From: ENR-C587 sp942493235
Lineage (GTDB): Bacteria > Bacteroidota > Ignavibacteria > Kapaibacteriales > UBA2268
NCBI GenBank assembly: GCA_942493235.1
Contig: OW818676.1
Coordinates: 806,001 to 870,000 of the forward strand
Direction: 5' to 3'
Length of the DNA: 64,000 nucleotides
The notes beneath the pieces are model-generated. The model was not told the origin of the DNA. It worked only from the letters and a program-made list of their open reading frames with translations, and made no database searches. This document shows positions 1 to 7,932 of this stretch, piece after piece. Within the stretch, counting starts at the first letter, position 1, and each line of letters begins with the position of its first letter. Both the position numbers and the translations under genes were made by a program.

Positions 1-2
1 AA

Positions 3-485
3 TTTAAAGGGTGGCAAGATATTGATACTAATTATCTTGCATTAAGAGAAATATTTCAAAATGTTGAATTAAAATATGGAGATTTTACATTTCATCGGGT
101 TGAAAGTGATGAAGAAGAGCACTTGATTTCAAAAATAATTTTTATTGAATTTGATAATTATGTATGCTGGGATTCTTTGAAAAAAGATATAAAAACTAAT
201 AATGACTATTTAAATGGCGTCGCGATAATCCCACCAATTGGTTTAGATGTTAAAGAAGCTGATAATTTCACTCAAATAGTCAATCACGGAAATTCTCTTG
301 AGTTCAATACAAATAATTTGAATATTCCGCATAATATAAAAATAGTAAGTGCTTATGGTAATTATTTTAATACTGAATATACTATAGCAAATGAAGGAAT
401 TGATATTGATATTTCGCATTTATCAACCGGTGTATATTTCTTGCTTATAGACAATATCAAACCAATTAAATTTATAAAATACTAA
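3..485 (+). CDS. T9SS sorting-domain protein, 5' end outside window
   Basis: The reading frame is open from the window edge, so this is the 3' part (about 160 residues) of a longer gene; the start is not visible. It is a paralogue of the next gene: the segment reading W-x-DIDT near the edge matches WHDIDT there, and the last 38 residues are almost the same. The C-terminus ends in STGVYFLLIDN followed by KPIKFIKY, the type A C-terminal sorting signal that sends proteins through the type IX secretion system to the cell surface (known for the family). The first internal initiation-like codon, TTG at 123, has no clear ribosome site and lies inside the conserved part, so it is unlikely to be the true start. 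The function of the mature protein is unknown. Confidence 0.75.
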   Translation, partial: FKGWQDIDTNYLALREIFQNVELKYGDFTFHRVESDEEEHLISKIIFIEFDNYVCWDSLKKDIKTNNDYLNGVAIIPPIGLDVKEADNFTQIVNHGNSLEFNTNNLNIPHNIKIVSAYGNYFNTEYTIANEGIDIDISHLSTGVYFLLIDNIKPIKFIKY

Positions 486-497
486 GGGGAAAACCTT

Positions 498-1235
498 ATG
501 AAACGTGTATGCTTTTTCACGACACTGCTTATAACTTTAGCATTCCTTAGCTTTGAAAAGAGCTATGCTATTGACCCCGAGTGCTTGCAGATGGTTATGG
601 ATAATGATGGTTATACTTCTGAAAATATAGATTCAGTGATGGTAGATATATGTACAGATTCACCCACTTATGGACAATGGTATGCAAAAAAAGGAATTAG
701 TATTCAGTTTTTTGATTATCCATTTATTGAAGAGCCGATTCCACTAAATATAAACAAATATTGGCATGATATTGATACAAGCCTTCCTTTATTGAGAGAT
801 AAACTTCAGTACATAAGCAATAAATATGGTACTTTTACTATTACCCGAGAGACTGAGTCAGTTTATGCTCATAATATAATGAAAGATTTTATAATTGAGT
901 TTGAAAATTATATTTCTTTAGGTTCCCTAAGCTTAGATATTATAGATAGTTCAGCAAATGTGAGATCAATTGATTTAAGATATGAACCTCAGCAATTAGA
1001 TGTTAGAGAAAATATTTCAGATACAATTATTTATAATGATGGCAATTTATTGAAAATGAATTACAGTCAAAATTTAAATAGTAAAATCAGACTAATTGAT
1101 ATTTATGGTAATATTTACAATGCTGAATATACTATAGCAAATGAAGGAATTGATATTGATATTTCGTATTTATCAACCGGAGTATATTTCTTGCTTATAG
1201 ATAATACCAAACCAATTAAATTTATAAAATACTGA
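498..1235 (+). CDS. Secreted T9SS sorting-domain protein, paralogue of preceding gene
   Basis: 245 residues. An N-terminal signal peptide (residues 1-24, hydrophobic TLLITLAFLSF, cleavage probably after SYA) leads to a mature part with no recognised domain, and a type A T9SS sorting signal closes the protein (LSTGVYFLL, then KFIKY at the very end). The start is supported by AAGGGGA 7 nt upstream of the ATG. It begins 12 nt after its tandem paralogue and is probably co-transcribed with it. The last 115 bp are about 95% identical in DNA to the end of the first gene, while the upstream halves have diverged strongly. Predicted role: exported and anchored to the surface; substrate or partner unknown. 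Confidence 0.8.
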   Translation: MKRVCFFTTLLITLAFLSFEKSYAIDPECLQMVMDNDGYTSENIDSVMVDICTDSPTYGQWYAKKGISIQFFDYPFIEEPIPLNINKYWHDIDTSLPLLRDKLQYISNKYGTFTITRETESVYAHNIMKDFIIEFENYISLGSLSLDIIDSSANVRSIDLRYEPQQLDVRENISDTIIYNDGNLLKMNYSQNLNSKIRLIDIYGNIYNAEYTIANEGIDIDISYLSTGVYFLLIDNTKPIKFIKY

Positions 1236-1450
1236 TTGAGCTATAAAGAACAAAAGAAAAGAGATTTCTAAATCCTGATTTTGGAATAAGAATAGAAATC
1301 TGTCAAATATTTGAATTATGAAAGCTGTAAACAAAAGTGCTATTTTCATAATAATATTAAATTCTAAGTCTGCTTACTTTTTTTTATCCTTTATTTTTCA
1401 TAATTTTGTAGCGATAAAAAGTTTATTGATTTACAAAAGGATAATAAAAA

Positions 1451-2695
1451 ATGTACGGTAATTTAAAGAATTATTTGTCTGAAGAAATCCAAAAACTTCA
1501 CGAGCAAAAATTATATAAAGCAGAGAGAATCATTGAGAGTCCGCAGTCATCTGAAATCACAGTTAAAGGGAAAAAAGTATTAAACTTCTGTGCTAATAAC
1601 TACTTAGGTCTATCCTCCAACCCGGAATTAATTAAAGCAGCACACGAAGAAATCGACCATCGCGGTTATGGACTTTCTTCGGTTCGTTTTATCTGTGGCA
1701 CACAAGATAGCCATAAAATATTAGAGCAAAAAGTATCAAAATTCCTCGGAATGGAAGACTCAATTTTATTTTGCTCTTGCTTCGATGCAAACGGTGCGGT
1801 ATTTGAGCCACTTTTAGGTCCTGACGATGCAATCATAACCGATGCACTTAATCATGCATCAATTATCGACGGTATCAGATTATGCAAAGCTCAACGCTGG
1901 ATATATAACCACGGCGACATGAGAGATGTAGAAGAACTCGACTCTGCAACCGGTAAATCAGGCAAAGGTCTCGAACGCTGTTTAAAAGAAGCTAAAGCAG
2001 CCGGTTGCCGTTTTATAATGGTAGCTACGGATGGTGTATTCTCTATGGACGGCGATATTGCCAAATTACCTGAAATATGCGACTTATCCGAGAAATACGG
2101 AGCATTAGTAATGGTTGACGATAGCCATTCATCAGGGTTTATGGGTAAAACCGGTCGTGGAACTCACGAACATCATAATGTAATGGGCAGGGTTGACATC
2201 ATTACAACTACATTCGGTAAAGCTTTGGGTGGAGCTTCAGGCGGATGTATTTCCGGACCAAAAGAAGTAATCGACTGGATGCGTAATAAAGCTCGCCCTT
2301 ATTTGTTTTCAAATACATTGGCTCCGGCAGTTGTCGGTGCTACTATCAAATGCCTTGATATATTATCTTCAAATACATCGTTACGCGATAAACTTGAGGA
2401 TAATACAAAGAAATTCCGTGCAGCAATGACAGAAGCCGGATTTGACATTATCCCCGGTATTCACCCGATTACTCCGATTATGTTCGGCAAATATGACAAT
2501 TGCTCTGAATTAGCAGTAAAATTTGCTGACCGTATGCTCGAAGAAGGCGTTTATGTAACTGCATTCTCATTCCCTGTTGTTCCAAGAGGAAAAGACCGTA
2601 TCCGCGTTCAGATTTCAGCCGGGCACACAACAGAGCAAATTGATACTGCAATTGCAGCATTCATCAAAGTAGGTAAAGAATTGAAAATGCTATAA
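1451..2695 (+). CDS. kbl: 2-amino-3-ketobutyrate CoA ligase (glycine C-acetyltransferase)
   Basis: 414 residues, slightly longer than the usual ~398 because of an insertion near residues 162-173. Fold-type I PLP enzyme of the alpha-oxoamine synthase family. It cleaves 2-amino-3-oxobutyrate with CoA to glycine and acetyl-CoA, the second step of threonine breakdown (family knowledge). Visible motifs: NNYLGL (49-54), substrate-binding FCSCFDANG (107-115), VDDSHSSGF (222-230) with the cofactor-contacting Asp, and the PLP lysine K257 in TTTFGKALGG. No threonine dehydrogenase gene lies next to it, so its partner is elsewhere or the enzyme works in glycine/acetyl-CoA exchange. An exact TAATTTTG box at 1401-1408 could be part of its promoter, but no good upstream box is seen. 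Confidence 0.93.
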   Translation: MYGNLKNYLSEEIQKLHEQKLYKAERIIESPQSSEITVKGKKVLNFCANNYLGLSSNPELIKAAHEEIDHRGYGLSSVRFICGTQDSHKILEQKVSKFLGMEDSILFCSCFDANGAVFEPLLGPDDAIITDALNHASIIDGIRLCKAQRWIYNHGDMRDVEELDSATGKSGKGLERCLKEAKAAGCRFIMVATDGVFSMDGDIAKLPEICDLSEKYGALVMVDDSHSSGFMGKTGRGTHEHHNVMGRVDIITTTFGKALGGASGGCISGPKEVIDWMRNKARPYLFSNTLAPAVVGATIKCLDILSSNTSLRDKLEDNTKKFRAAMTEAGFDIIPGIHPITPIMFGKYDNCSELAVKFADRMLEEGVYVTAFSFPVVPRGKDRIRVQISAGHTTEQIDTAIAAFIKVGKELKML

Positions 2696-2737
2696 TATTT
2701 AATATTAGGCGTATTAATTTATTTATTTATATTATAA

Positions 2738-2874
2738 GAGACTGTCTAAAATTTGTCATTATGAACGATTGAAGAATCCAGATCAAGCTAAATGCTGATA
2801 ATTCTGGATTCTTCGTTATATTCAGTATGACGATTTGGCAATATTATTAATTTTAGACAAGCTCAATTCAATTA
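2738..2874 (-). repeat. GAGGCTGTCT-family MITE-like element, copy A
   Basis: About 137 bp. The ends are imperfect inverted repeats (gagactgtctaaaa and ttttagacaagctc). The inside is a large palindrome with GAAGAATCCAGA on one side and TCTGGATTCTTC on the other. Four further copies lie at 17393, 21443, 50575 and 58561; this copy is in the opposite orientation to the others. There is no coding capacity, so any movement would need a transposase encoded elsewhere (inference). Confidence 0.75.
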
Positions 2875-3240
2875 CCCAATGCTTACAACAGCGTTAGCTG
2901 TTGAACATTGGTAGAATGAATTTGGACTCCTTTTTTCTTTCTCCTCTTCTAATACGCTTTGTATCGGAAAGTAGGAATATGCTCACCTCCTTACTACGCT
3001 CTGCGTAGTAAGGCTGGGTCTGGAGGCTTGAAAGTAGAAAGAATAAAGAAAATCTATTCTTTTCTTACAACAGCGTTAGCTGTTGAACATCGGTAATAAA
3101 CATTGTTTAGTCCCCAGACTCTATCTTCTCTTTTTGTTGTTATTACAAGAGAGTGGTGCTGGAGCATCTCATTATGTTACCGATGTTTAACTCCTACCGG
3201 AGTTAAAATTTATAATCAAAGATGTTTATCCAATGAGATA
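2875..3240. repeat. Spacer packed with short dispersed repeats
   Basis: No gene seen between kbl and guaB. Three copies of a motif carrying GCGTTAGCTGTTGAACAT or its relative lie at 2882-2913, 3055-3097 and, inverted and diverged (TACCGATGTTTAACTCC), at 3178-3210. The same motif recurs at 48934-48970 and 49310-49347. Between them sits the palindrome at 2989-3013. The short stretch 3241-3333 shows nothing further. Confidence 0.6.
2989..3013. repeat. 25-bp palindrome CCTTACTACG-N5-CGTAGTAAGG
   Basis: Perfect 10-bp arms around CTCTG. A second perfect copy with CAGAG in the loop lies at 49258-49282, and a degenerate copy lies at 32226-32249. This is a REP-like short palindrome, always in spacers within this window. 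Confidence 0.7.
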
Positions 3241-3333
3241 TCAAAAATCAATATTTGATATATAAGGATTACCTTTATACTAATAACAATTATTTGTTAA
3301 CCCATTCAAAATAGCGAAGACCACTTAATATGC

Positions 3334-4830
3334 TTAATTATTAGTATCTTTTAAAATCACATCGTGGGCACCACCTTCAATAATACTTGTAGATGAGACT
3401 AAAGTAATTCGTGCTTTTGATTTCAATTCAGACAAAGATGTAGCACCACAACTGCACATAGTTGATTTTATTTTACCAATAGTGATTTCCAGATTATCCT
3501 TTAGTTTACCGGCATAGGGAACATAGCTATCTACTCCTTCTTCAAATTTCAGGCTGTTTGTTCCTCCCATATCATATCTTTCCCAGTTACGAGCACGGTT
3601 AGAGCCCTCACCCCAATATTCCTTAACATAATTACCACCAACCATAAGCTTTTTAGTTGGGCTTTCGTCAAAGCGAGCAAAATATCTACCCATCATAATA
3701 AAATCAGCTCCCATTGCTAAAGCAAGTACCATGTGATAATCATGAACTATTCCGCCATCAGAGCAAATCGGAATATAAATACCGGTTTTATTAAAGTATT
3801 CATCGCGAGCCTGAGCTACTTCGATTATTGCGGTAGCTTGCCCTCTGCCTATACCTTTTTGCTCTCTAGTAATACAAATAGAACCGCCGCCAATTCCTAT
3901 TTTTACAAAGTCTGCTCCGGCTTCTGCCAGATATAGAAACCCTTCTTTATCGACAACGTTTCCGGCACCGATTTTAACAGTTTCGCCGTACTTCACTCTT
4001 ACATAAGCAATGGTCTCTTTTTGCCATTCCGAAAATCCGTCCGAAGAGTCAATACACAAAACGTCCACACCGGCATCAACCAGCATAGGGATTCGCTCTG
4101 TATAATCTCTTGTATTAATACCGGCACCTACAATGAGTCTTTTATGAGAGTCTAATAGTTCATTGGGATTTTCTTTATGATTATCATAATCTTTTCTAAA
4201 AACAAAGTATTTCAATTTTTGTTCTTCATCTATGATAGGCAAGGAATTAAGTTTATTATCCCAAATTACATCATTGGCATCGTTTAAACTAATGCCGAAT
4301 TTGCCGGTAATCAGCTTAGAAAACGGAGTCATGAAATCTTTTACTTTTTTATCTAAACCGTCTTTATAGAGTCGGTAGTCACGGCTGGAGACTATACCAA
4401 GTAATTTCCCGTTTGATGTGCCGTCGTCTGTAATGCCGACAGTTGAAAATCCGGTTTTTTCTTTTAGCTCGAGCACTTCTTTTAATGTATGTTCCGGAGT
4501 TAAATTGGCATTGCTGACTACAAATCCGGCTTTAAATTTTTTCACTTTTTTTACCATTTCGGCTTGCTGCTCAATAGTCTGCGAACCGTATATAAATGAT
4601 AATCCGCCGTTTTTTGCTAATGCTATAGCCATACTATTATCTGAAACCGATTGCATAATTGCCGATACAAAGGGAACATTAAGCTCTATATCGGAGCAAT
4701 GCCCTTTATGATATTTAACCAAAGGAGTTTTTAAAATTACTTTATCTGGGAAGCAATCCTTAGTAGTCAATCCGGGGATTAACAGATATTCGTTAAATGT
4801 ACGGGAGATGTCATTGATTATATGAGCCAT
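3334..4830 (-). CDS. guaB: IMP dehydrogenase, Tritrichomonas-type
   Basis: Oxidises IMP to XMP with NAD+, the committed step to GTP. Starting at the ATG at 4830 (MAHIINDISR) gives 498 residues; an in-frame start 20 codons upstream would add a non-conserved hydrophobic leader and is less likely. Visible parts: TIM barrel, inserted CBS pair (about 100-225), catalytic-loop Cys319 in GGGSICITREQKGIGRG, SDGG at 357-360, and the mobile flap with R418-Y419 (ARNWERYD). From memory, the sequence and even the numbering of Cys319, Arg418 and Tyr419 match the IMPDH of the protozoan Tritrichomonas foetus, which is thought to derive from bacteria. The usual bacterial GPGSICTT form of the loop is absent. 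Monocistronic, with repeats on its 3' side and the toxin-antitoxin cluster upstream. Confidence 0.95.
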   Translation of the reverse strand: MAHIINDISRTFNEYLLIPGLTTKDCFPDKVILKTPLVKYHKGHCSDIELNVPFVSAIMQSVSDNSMAIALAKNGGLSFIYGSQTIEQQAEMVKKVKKFKAGFVVSNANLTPEHTLKEVLELKEKTGFSTVGITDDGTSNGKLLGIVSSRDYRLYKDGLDKKVKDFMTPFSKLITGKFGISLNDANDVIWDNKLNSLPIIDEEQKLKYFVFRKDYDNHKENPNELLDSHKRLIVGAGINTRDYTERIPMLVDAGVDVLCIDSSDGFSEWQKETIAYVRVKYGETVKIGAGNVVDKEGFLYLAEAGADFVKIGIGGGSICITREQKGIGRGQATAIIEVAQARDEYFNKTGIYIPICSDGGIVHDYHMVLALAMGADFIMMGRYFARFDESPTKKLMVGGNYVKEYWGEGSNRARNWERYDMGGTNSLKFEEGVDSYVPYAGKLKDNLEITIGKIKSTMCSCGATSLSELKSKARITLVSSTSIIEGGAHDVILKDTNN

Positions 4831-5080
4831 TTTATTTTCATCTATAATTATTAAAGCATACAAAATTATAAATATTTTCTGACTATGCAAATAAGTATCT
4901 TGAATAATTATCGATGCATATACTCTTTAAGGGAGTACGAAGGCTGTTAGGGTTTACTTAATAATCTTCAAATTTGTTATCTTCAGATAAACTTGTTATT
5001 TAATGCTCAATATTTTGCTTTAAACCGACAAAATGTTTTGAATAATTTAAAAGCAAAGAACTCAATTGAATAATAAATAT

Positions 5081-5374
5081 TTATCCTTTTTTATATATAT
5101 CTTTTCTTTTGTCAATATCTAAAATAGTTATAATGCTTTCTTTGCTATCTACTGTGTATAATATCCTTATGTCTCCTACTCTAACCCTATAACAATCAAA
5201 CATTAATATTTTTTTTGAATTTCTGGGGTAAGGGTCAGATTTCAAACTTCTGATTTTTGCGTCAATTTTATCAAAATATTTGTTCTCAATATTCTCAAGA
5301 AATCTCTGAGCTGATTTTTTGATAACTATAGAATAAATCTTAACTGGTTTTTCTATTTTTGCAGAATTCTTCAT
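5081..5374 (-). CDS. RelE/ParE-family toxin
   Basis: 97 residues with the RelE/ParE layout: an N-terminal helix pair (KKSAQRFLENI), a proline-containing turn (SDPYPRNSKK) and C-terminal strands reading YRVRVGDIRILYTVD, then DIDKRKDIYKK. RelE members cleave mRNA in the ribosome and ParE members poison gyrase; the sequence does not decide which. It overlaps its upstream antitoxin gene by 35 bp, typical of translational coupling, and no better internal start is seen. Confidence 0.8.
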   Translation of the reverse strand: MKNSAKIEKPVKIYSIVIKKSAQRFLENIENKYFDKIDAKIRSLKSDPYPRNSKKILMFDCYRVRVGDIRILYTVDSKESIITILDIDKRKDIYKKG

Positions 5375-5540
5375 AATCAGTTCCTTGCTCAGAAATTCTT
5401 TGTTTTGCTATATTAATATCAATCAGGTCATTAACCAAATCATTCTCAAAAATAAACTTTTCGATTAGGCTTATTTGCATTTTTTTTGGTAATGAATTTA
5501 TTGCCGAATACACAGCATTAATTGCTAAATTTTCTTGCAT
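5340..5540 (-). CDS. Antitoxin partner of RelE/ParE-like toxin
   Basis: 66 residues, short and largely helical (SLPKKMQISLIEKFIF), placed just before and overlapping the toxin gene. The C-terminal part (ISEQGTDYEEFCKN) is acidic, as expected for the segment that wraps the toxin. No DNA-binding motif is obvious. The assignment rests on position and size. Confidence 0.65.
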   Translation of the reverse strand: MQENLAINAVYSAINSLPKKMQISLIEKFIFENDLVNDLIDINIAKQRISEQGTDYEEFCKNRKTS

Positions 5541-5684
5541 ATTTATATCCCTTATAATATTAATTACAGATAGAAATTTATTGGGTACTCAATAAAATAA
5601 GCACTAATCAATTCAGATAATTATTTTTTATCCAAATTGCTTATATATTTGACGTAATTATCGATTTTTTGTTTTTGGGTATAT

Positions 5685-5894
5685 TTAGCTTTGCATATAC
5701 TCTTTAAAGCAGTCCAAAGGCTCATTGAAATCATCAGACATAATAAAGGTGCCTTTCATGCAACCAGCTACTCTATTAACTTTCTTCTCTTTACGAATAT
5801 ATTTCTGAAGAAGAAAATCCATATAGTCTATTAATTCATCTTTTATCGGATGAGGTAATGTAGCAATTTTAGTATATAAAGCTTCATCAGTCAT
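5685..5894 (-). CDS. DUF2281-like small protein, orphan antitoxin
   Basis: 69 residues. The pattern LYTKIATLPHPIKDELIDYMDFLLQ followed by a basic stretch and a C-terminal acidic tail matches the DUF2281/VapB-like antitoxin family. No toxin gene follows on the same strand: 5541-5684 holds no plausible frame, so it is an orphan or has lost its partner. GGAG precedes the ATG, and the leader is one copy of the direct repeat at 5903-6034. A short echo of the gene's end (KEYM coding) can be read on the minus strand near 4914-4945. Confidence 0.6.
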   Translation of the reverse strand: MTDEALYTKIATLPHPIKDELIDYMDFLLQKYIRKEKKVNRVAGCMKGTFIMSDDFNEPLDCFKEYMQS

Positions 5895-5902
5895 TATTAA
5901 AC

Positions 5903-6034
5903 TCCATTTTAATCATCACTTTATATAATATATACGAAATTTGTTTTAGAATATTTTAGCATAGTCTTTCTCTAAATCAACTCCCCACCTAACCATAAAT
6001 AAGCTAAGCGGGTATTTATAAATCTAAATAAAAT
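5903..6034. repeat. 130-bp direct repeat, left copy
   Basis: Starts at TCCATTTTAATCATCAC and runs to the DUF2283 gene. It is about 94% identical by eye to 6959-7091 in the same orientation. Both copies carry a GC-rich hairpin near ccncctaacc/gcggg. The two copies bracket the DUF2283 gene and the second toxin-antitoxin pair. Confidence 0.8.
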
Positions 6035-6036
6035 AT

Positions 6037-6282
6037 CTAATTATTTCTTTTCGAAGCATCTAATATGGTCAGTCCAACAATTTCTTCATTGCAATAGCGG
6101 ATAATAACACCATTATTCAACATCTCGGAGTCGGTTGCTTTTTGAGGCTTTTTATAATTGACATAAAGTACGTCAACTTCTTTATCATAATCTAAGCAAA
6201 TATTTTGGGTAGTCATTTTAAGTAAATGAGGAATTATTTGGCTAAATTCCATAATATCATTTTGAATCATTTGCATTGCCAT
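6037..6282 (-). CDS. DUF2283 family protein
   Basis: 81 residues. The core ICLDYDKEVDVLYVNYKKP, followed by an NGVIIRY strand and VGLTILDAS, is the DUF2283 signature. This family of unknown function often sits beside toxin genes. It follows the RelE-like toxin gene by 38 bp on the same strand, suggesting a three-gene unit (antitoxin, toxin, DUF2283). The residues before ICLDYD are atypically long, so the true start may be internal. Confidence 0.65.
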   Translation of the reverse strand: MAMQMIQNDIMEFSQIIPHLLKMTTQNICLDYDKEVDVLYVNYKKPQKATDSEMLNNGVIIRYCNEEIVGLTILDASKRNN

Positions 6283-6320
6283 GGTGTTTCTTTATTTAGA
6301 GTAATTCTTGAGAGTAATAA

Positions 6321-6590
6321 TTATTTAGGAAAATAGCGATAAATATCTTTTCTATGCAAACATCTGATAAAAAAAACACTGCCATCTTCTATTGTAAGAC
6401 CTAGTCTAAGATTACTTATTTTTATTCTATATTTGTTTCTAAATCCTTTTAACTTTTTCAAATTATTTATTTCAGTAAGACTATCAGCAGATTGAACATT
6501 TAAAATACAATTGAGAATACTTTTTTTAATTGCCTTATCATCAATAAGTTTAGTATCTTTCTCAAATGATTTGTCAATGCTTATTTTCAT
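6321..6590 (-). CDS. RelE-like toxin
   Basis: 89 residues. The pattern SFEKDTKLI..., LKKLKGFRNKYRIKISNLRLGLTIEDGSVFFIRCLHRKDIYRYFPK matches the RelE/ParE superfamily: basic strands, then a final H-R-K-D-I-Y-x-x-F motif common to mRNA-cleaving RelE-type toxins. Its ATG overlaps the antitoxin stop codon (ATGA at 6587-6590). The family role, growth arrest through ribosome-dependent mRNA cleavage, is inferred. Confidence 0.8.
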   Translation of the reverse strand: MKISIDKSFEKDTKLIDDKAIKKSILNCILNVQSADSLTEINNLKKLKGFRNKYRIKISNLRLGLTIEDGSVFFIRCLHRKDIYRYFPK

Positions 6591-6784
6591 TGTGCTAAGC
6601 TTTCCAAATAACTTTGTAAATCCACTGTTTCGCCTGTTTCGCCTTCTATCATTGCATTGATTAAACCAATATCTTCGATTTCCTCTTCACTTAAAATTTT
6701 AGATTTAATATTAAGTTTTTTTGCCAATTGCAAAAGAAGACTCATATCTGATTTTGATTCACTATTTAGCATAGCTACTTGCAT
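6587..6784 (-). CDS. Antitoxin of second RelE-like pair
   Basis: 65 residues, first gene of the pair, coupled to the toxin by a 4-nt overlap. The protein is acidic in its C-terminal half (LSEEEIEDIGLINAMIEGE) and reads like the small antitoxins that pair with this RelE subtype. No promoter box was identified in the short leader. Confidence 0.7.
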   Translation of the reverse strand: MQVAMLNSESKSDMSLLLQLAKKLNIKSKILSEEEIEDIGLINAMIEGETGETVDLQSYLESLAQ

Positions 6785-6958
6785 ATATTTACTCTTTTTT
6801 GTTTAGTTACATTCAAAATTATAGACGGGGTAATTATTTGTATATTTCAGTTTAAGCAATTCTTATGGTAATTTCTAATATAAAATATAAGACAAAACAA
6901 ATCAGTAATTGAAACAGAAGTACATTCCCTTTAAATACTTCATTTATAATCAAGAATT

Positions 6959-7091
6959 TCCATTTTAATCATCACTTTATATAATATATACGAAATTTAT
7001 TTTAGAATATTTTAGCATAGTCTTTCTCGAAATCAACTCCCCGCCTAACCATAATTAAGTTAAGCGGGTATTTATAATTCAACTAAAATAA
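6959..7091. repeat. 130-bp direct repeat, right copy
   Basis: Same sequence as 5903-6034 with a handful of substitutions. It fills the gap between the flxA stop codon and the toxin-antitoxin cluster. The hairpin (CCCGCTTAAC / GTTAGGCGGG on the minus strand, one G-T pair) lies 27 nt beyond flxA, but no T-run follows it, so its use as the operon terminator is uncertain. The rest of the spacer (6785-6958) shows nothing. Confidence 0.8.
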
Positions 7092-7096
7092 AAAGC

Positions 7097-7930
7097 TTAA
7101 AACTCTTGAGGTAGTTTTAGTAATTGTTTATAAGTTAATACTGGTCCGTCTTTGCATACATAGTATGGTCCGACTGTGCAATGTCCGCATTTACCGAATC
7201 CGCACTTCATACGATTTTCTAATGTAGTAAAGATTTCAGACGGAGCAAAGCCCAGCTCTTTTAGTACCGGCAATGTTAATTTAATCATTATCGGAGGACC
7301 GCAGACTACGGCGATTGAATTTTCACTGGTTGGATTTGCTTCTTTTAATACAGTTGGTACAAATCCTACTTTACCTTTCCAGTCAGGAGTATCTCCGCCC
7401 GGGTCAACAGTTACCAATAGCTTAACATCGGGACGAGCTTCCCATTCGGCAAGCTCATGTTTATATACCAAATCTTGAACAGAGCGAGCACCATAGACTA
7501 TAGTAACATCTTTGAATTTATCGCGTAAATCAAGTACATTCCAAATCACACTACGCATAGGCGGAAGTGCTATACCACCGGCTATAAATACTATGCTTTT
7601 GCCGTACCATTGCTCAATTGGGAATATATTGCCGTAAGGACCGCGAAAACCAATAATATCGCCTTCTTCTTTTAGGGACAGAGCTTGAGTTACTCGACCA
7701 GCCTCGCGGAAAGTACACTCAATATATCCTTTACGAGTTGGAGAAGAAGCTATACAGAAAGTTGATTCGCCCTCGCCAAACACGGAATATTCACCGAACT
7801 GACCGGTTTTGAAGTCAAATTTTTCTGCCTCTTCGGGATTATCAAATACCAATTTGAATGTTTTTACAAAAGGAGCTTCCTCGGTAATTTTTTCAATTCT
7901 CATTTTGTAAGGTAGATACATATTATCCAT
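7097..7930 (-). CDS. flxA: FlxA: FAD/NAD(P)-binding oxidoreductase subunit
   Basis: 277 residues, ferredoxin-NADP reductase fold. An FAD-binding barrel (KTGQFGEYSVFG, FRGPYG) is followed by an NAD-binding half (VVCGPPIMIKLTLPVL) and a C-terminal [2Fe-2S] motif C-x4-C-x2-C (KCGFGKCGHC) with a fourth Cys in YYVCKDGP. In FlxABCD-HdrABC complexes (described in Desulfovibrio) this subunit takes electrons from NADH and feeds them through FlxB/C/D to HdrA. It is last in the operon: the ATG lies 2 nt after the flxB stop and GGAGG sits in the end of flxB. It is close to the gamma subunits of sulfhydrogenases, but no NiFe hydrogenase subunit is present. Confidence 0.85.
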   Translation of the reverse strand: MDNMYLPYKMRIEKITEEAPFVKTFKLVFDNPEEAEKFDFKTGQFGEYSVFGEGESTFCIASSPTRKGYIECTFREAGRVTQALSLKEEGDIIGFRGPYGNIFPIEQWYGKSIVFIAGGIALPPMRSVIWNVLDLRDKFKDVTIVYGARSVQDLVYKHELAEWEARPDVKLLVTVDPGGDTPDWKGKVGFVPTVLKEANPTSENSIAVVCGPPIMIKLTLPVLKELGFAPSEIFTTLENRMKCGFGKCGHCTVGPYYVCKDGPVLTYKQLLKLPQEF

Positions 7931-7932
7931 TG

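Noticed and set aside
1260..1302. Inverted repeat AGATTTCTA / TAGAAATCT after the second T9SS gene
   Set aside because: The loop is over 20 nt, the stem is weak and AT-rich, and no T-run follows, so it is not a convincing terminator.
2738..2874. MITE-like palindromes as Rho-independent terminators or structured RNAs
   Set aside because: The copies share terminal repeats and occur in both orientations far from gene ends, which fits mobile repeats better; no T-run follows the hairpins.
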